Shown here: positions 5,524-7,354 of the stretch, one piece after another | Layout: each line of letters opens with the position of its first letter | Numbering within the stretch: the first letter of the stretch is position 1 | NCBI GenBank assembly: GCA_018715425.1 | Contig: DVLR01000109.1 | Coordinates: forward strand, 1-7,354 | Source: Candidatus Merdenecus merdavium | GTDB taxonomy: Bacteria > Bacillota > Clostridia > Lachnospirales > Lachnospiraceae | Length of the DNA stretch: 7,354 nt | Reading direction: 5' to 3' | Position numbers and translations under genes: made by a program | Notes under the pieces: generated by a model | What the model was told of the DNA's origin: nothing | What the model saw: only the letters and a program-made list of their open reading frames with translations | The model's database searches: none

Positions 5524-6735
5524 ATGAGAAAATCAGTAGAAGAACAAGTTAAAATTATTACCAGCGGAGCACATCAAGTGGTGAACGTAGATGAATTAAA
5601 GAGAAAAATAGAAAAGTCTTTGATAGAGGATAAACCTATGATCATTAAGCTTGGTTTAGATCCCAGTGCACCAGATATTCACTTAGGTCACGCTGTGGTG
5701 CTTCGTAAAATCAAGCAGATGCAGGATTTAGGCCATGAAGCAGTTATTGTGATTGGTGACTTTACTGGTAAAATAGGTGATCCAACTGGAAAGGCAAAGG
5801 GAAGGGTAGCACTTACAGATGAACAAGTAAAAGAAAATGCTTTGACTTACCAAAAACAAATATTTAAGGTATTAGATAAAGAAAAAACCACCGTTACATT
5901 CAATAGTGAATGGTTAAGCAAATTAAACTTTGAGGATGTGGTGAAGTTAGCATCAACAACAACGGTTGCTAGAATCTTAGAACGAGATGATTTTCAAAAG
6001 AGATATCAGCAAAATATCCCAATCGGGATTCACGAGTTCTTCTATCCACTGATGCAAGCTTATGATTCTATCGCCTTAAAAGCCGATATGGAGCTTGGAG
6101 GAACGGATCAGACTTTTAATATCTTAATGGGGCGTACCTTACAAAAACACATGGGACAGGAACAGCAGGTCGCCATGTTTATGCCAATTTTAGAAGGGCT
6201 AGATGGTGTAGAAAAAATGAGCAAGAGCCTGGGTAACTACATTGGTGTAAATGAAGAAGCGGCCATGATGTTTAAAAAAGTCATGGAGGTCCCAGATCCA
6301 TTGATCATAAAATACTTCAAATTAGCAACAGATGAGCATCCAGATCGAATTGCAGAAATAGAAAAAGAATTGCAAGAAGGTAAAAATCCAAGGGATATCA
6401 AGTATGAATTAGCAAAGGTGATTACAGAATTATACCACGGTATAGAAGGAGTAGAAGAAGGAATAAAGTTCTACGATACAGCTTTTCGTAAAAAAGCCAT
6501 TCCTGAAAACATTCCAAGTCTTACTCTATCAAAAGATAAGAAGACTTTACTAGATGCTATACCACAGCTAGTAAAAGAAGGATTTGCAGGATCCAATGGA
6601 GAATTTAGAAGATTAGTAAAGCAAGGTGGTGTACAGCTAAATCAAGAAAAAATAGAGGACCTGCAAACAGAATTAAAGGATCAAGACGTTTTAAAAATAG
6701 GCAAGAAAAAATTTGTAAAACTAACATCTGCATGA
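5524..6735 (+). CDS. tyrS: Tyrosyl-tRNA synthetase
   Basis: This enzyme activates tyrosine with ATP and charges tRNA-Tyr in the cytoplasm. The protein has 403 residues, within the usual bacterial range. The class I signatures are both present: HLGH (53-56) as the HIGH motif and KMSKS (231-235). Tyrosine-site residues are seen in YPLMQAYDS (Tyr174, Gln178, Asp181), and GGTDQ is at 192-196. The C-terminal S4-type RNA-binding domain covers about 340-402 (GEFRRLVKQGGVQLN). Sequence details such as GDFTGKIGDPTGK (78-90) place it nearer the TyrZ-type bacterial branch than the E. coli TyrS type; this is a judgement by eye. GAGGA (5513-5517) sits 6 bases before the ATG. Expression is governed by the tyrosine T-box upstream, whose specifier is TAC. 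No convincing terminator follows. Confidence 0.97.
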   Translation: MRKSVEEQVKIITSGAHQVVNVDELKRKIEKSLIEDKPMIIKLGLDPSAPDIHLGHAVVLRKIKQMQDLGHEAVIVIGDFTGKIGDPTGKAKGRVALTDEQVKENALTYQKQIFKVLDKEKTTVTFNSEWLSKLNFEDVVKLASTTTVARILERDDFQKRYQQNIPIGIHEFFYPLMQAYDSIALKADMELGGTDQTFNILMGRTLQKHMGQEQQVAMFMPILEGLDGVEKMSKSLGNYIGVNEEAAMMFKKVMEVPDPLIIKYFKLATDEHPDRIAEIEKELQEGKNPRDIKYELAKVITELYHGIEGVEEGIKFYDTAFRKKAIPENIPSLTLSKDKKTLLDAIPQLVKEGFAGSNGEFRRLVKQGGVQLNQEKIEDLQTELKDQDVLKIGKKKFVKLTSA

Positions 6736-6743
6736 TTAATTCC

Positions 6744-6758
6744 CTCACGTTAAGTGAG
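6744..6758. repeat. Short hairpin after tyrS without a U-tract
   Basis: CTCAC (6744-6748) and GTGAG (6754-6758) flank the GTTAA loop. It begins 8 bases after the tyrS stop. It is followed by TGAGAAAA rather than a T-run, so it is at most a weak 3'-end structure and not a standard terminator. Confidence 0.4.
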
Positions 6759-6795
6759 TGAGAAAACCAGCATGTGAATCAAAGAAGAGCTAAGC

Positions 6796-6824
6796 TTGAA
6801 CTTCTGGTTATAATTAGCTACAAT
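6796..6824 (+). promoter_or_regulatory. Sigma-A-like promoter of the aminopeptidase gene
   Basis: TTGAAC (6796-6801) and TACAAT (6819-6824) are separated by 17 bases. Transcription would start near 6831, about 50 bases before the aminopeptidase ATG. Because no terminator follows tyrS, some read-through from the T-box transcript is also possible. Confidence 0.65.
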
Positions 6825-6883
6825 AAAGATATACATGAAAGATAAAGTGTTAAATACAATCAGTAAGAAAGAAGGAATGTAAT

Positions 6884-7354
6884 ATGGAGCGTAGTAACGC
6901 ATGGAGTAAATACGACCAAGAGGGAAGAGAGAAAATCAATGATTTTGTAGAAGGATATAAAGATTTTATCTCTAATTGTAAAACAGAAAGAGAATGTGTC
7001 ACACAAGTGATAAAAGAGGCTAAAGCCCAGGGATATAAAGATCTAGATGAGATCATTCAAAATGGTACCACTTTAAAAACAGGTGATAAAGTTTATTCTA
7101 ATAATATGGGTAAGGCCATTGCCCTATTTCATATTGGCACAGAAAGTATAGAAAAGGGCATGAATATTTTAGGTGCCCATATTGATTCACCTAGACTAGA
7201 TCTTAAACAGAATCCTTTATATGAAGATACTGGTCTTGCCATGCTTGATACTCATTATTATGGTGGTGTGAAAAAGTATCAGTGGGTGACTTTACCATTG
7301 GCTTTACACGGAGTAGTATGTAAAAAAGATGGAACAAATATTAATATTGTAATC
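6884..7354 (+). CDS. apeA: M18 family zinc aminopeptidase, N-terminal part (cut by window end)
   Basis: The frame is open from ATG 6884 to the right edge, 157 codons with no stop. The family acts in the cytoplasm, removing N-terminal residues from peptides, and uses two metal ions. The block GAHIDSPRLDLKQNPLYE (97-114) contains His99, the expected first zinc ligand, and Asp101. It is followed by DTHYYGGVKKYQW (122-134) and PLALHGVV (138-145), all typical of the aminopeptidase I (ApeA) branch of M18. Residues 1-60 are the usual helical lead-in (AWSKYDQEGREKINDF). Full-length members have about 430-480 residues, so roughly two thirds lie beyond the window, including the remaining metal ligands. 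AAGGA (6872-6876) lies 7 bases before the start. An ATG at 6877 is followed at once by TAA and is ignored. Confidence 0.93.
   Translation, partial: MERSNAWSKYDQEGREKINDFVEGYKDFISNCKTERECVTQVIKEAKAQGYKDLDEIIQNGTTLKTGDKVYSNNMGKAIALFHIGTESIEKGMNILGAHIDSPRLDLKQNPLYEDTGLAMLDTHYYGGVKKYQWVTLPLALHGVVCKKDGTNINIVI

Noticed and set aside
6877..6882. ATG TAA minimal frame just before the aminopeptidase start
   Set aside because: It is a chance ATG within the spacer between AAGGA and the true start; nothing suggests a regulatory start-stop.
6850..7056. Minus-strand 68-codon frame opposite the start of the aminopeptidase gene
   Set aside because: It overlaps the promoter leader and coding start of a clear M18 gene and has no ribosome binding site; shadow.

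Overview
The window looks like a chromosomal housekeeping segment from a low-GC Gram-positive bacterium, most likely a Clostridia member (Lachnospirales-like). This is inferred from the AT-rich codon use, strong GGAGG-type ribosome binding sites, sigma-A-like promoters, a tyrosine T-box leader ahead of tyrS, diacyl-lipoprotein signal peptides and clostridial-type protein sequences. The genus cannot be fixed by reading alone. I see no insertion sequence, prophage, CRISPR array, rRNA or tRNA.

Layout: (1) 1-1067 (+) is the 3' part of tuf (EF-Tu), cut by the window's left edge and followed by a Rho-independent terminator. (2) 1199-3833 (-) is a convergent three-gene unit, read right to left: a class I SAM-dependent methyltransferase related to the RlmI/RlmK rRNA methyltransferases (COG1092-like), then two tandem paralogous lipoproteins with an LprI/DUF1311-like core. 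One good promoter (3919-3947) lies in front and a terminator (1158-1193) lies behind. (3) 4074-4958 (+) is a beta-hydroxyacid dehydrogenase (GarR/3-hydroxyisobutyrate dehydrogenase family), transcribed divergently from the methyltransferase. (4) 4994-5370 (+) is a promoter and a full tyrosine T-box riboswitch controlling tyrS (5524-6735). (5) 6884-7354 (+) is the N-terminal third of an M18 zinc aminopeptidase (apeA type) with its own promoter, cut by the right edge.

How they work together: tuf, tyrS and the putative rRNA methyltransferase all touch translation, and the aminopeptidase recycles peptides, but apart from the minus-strand trio each gene appears to be its own transcription unit. 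The tyrS leader is the clearest regulatory circuit. Its specifier codon is UAC (Tyr) and its T-box bulge UGGU complements the ACCA end of tRNA-Tyr, so uncharged tRNA-Tyr should stabilise the antiterminator and allow synthetase synthesis.

The least explained parts are the paired DUF1311-like lipoproteins of unknown target, a 22-bp-phased direct repeat over the methyltransferase promoter, and extra hairpins around the T-box leader. I found no strong evidence for a wholly new system.
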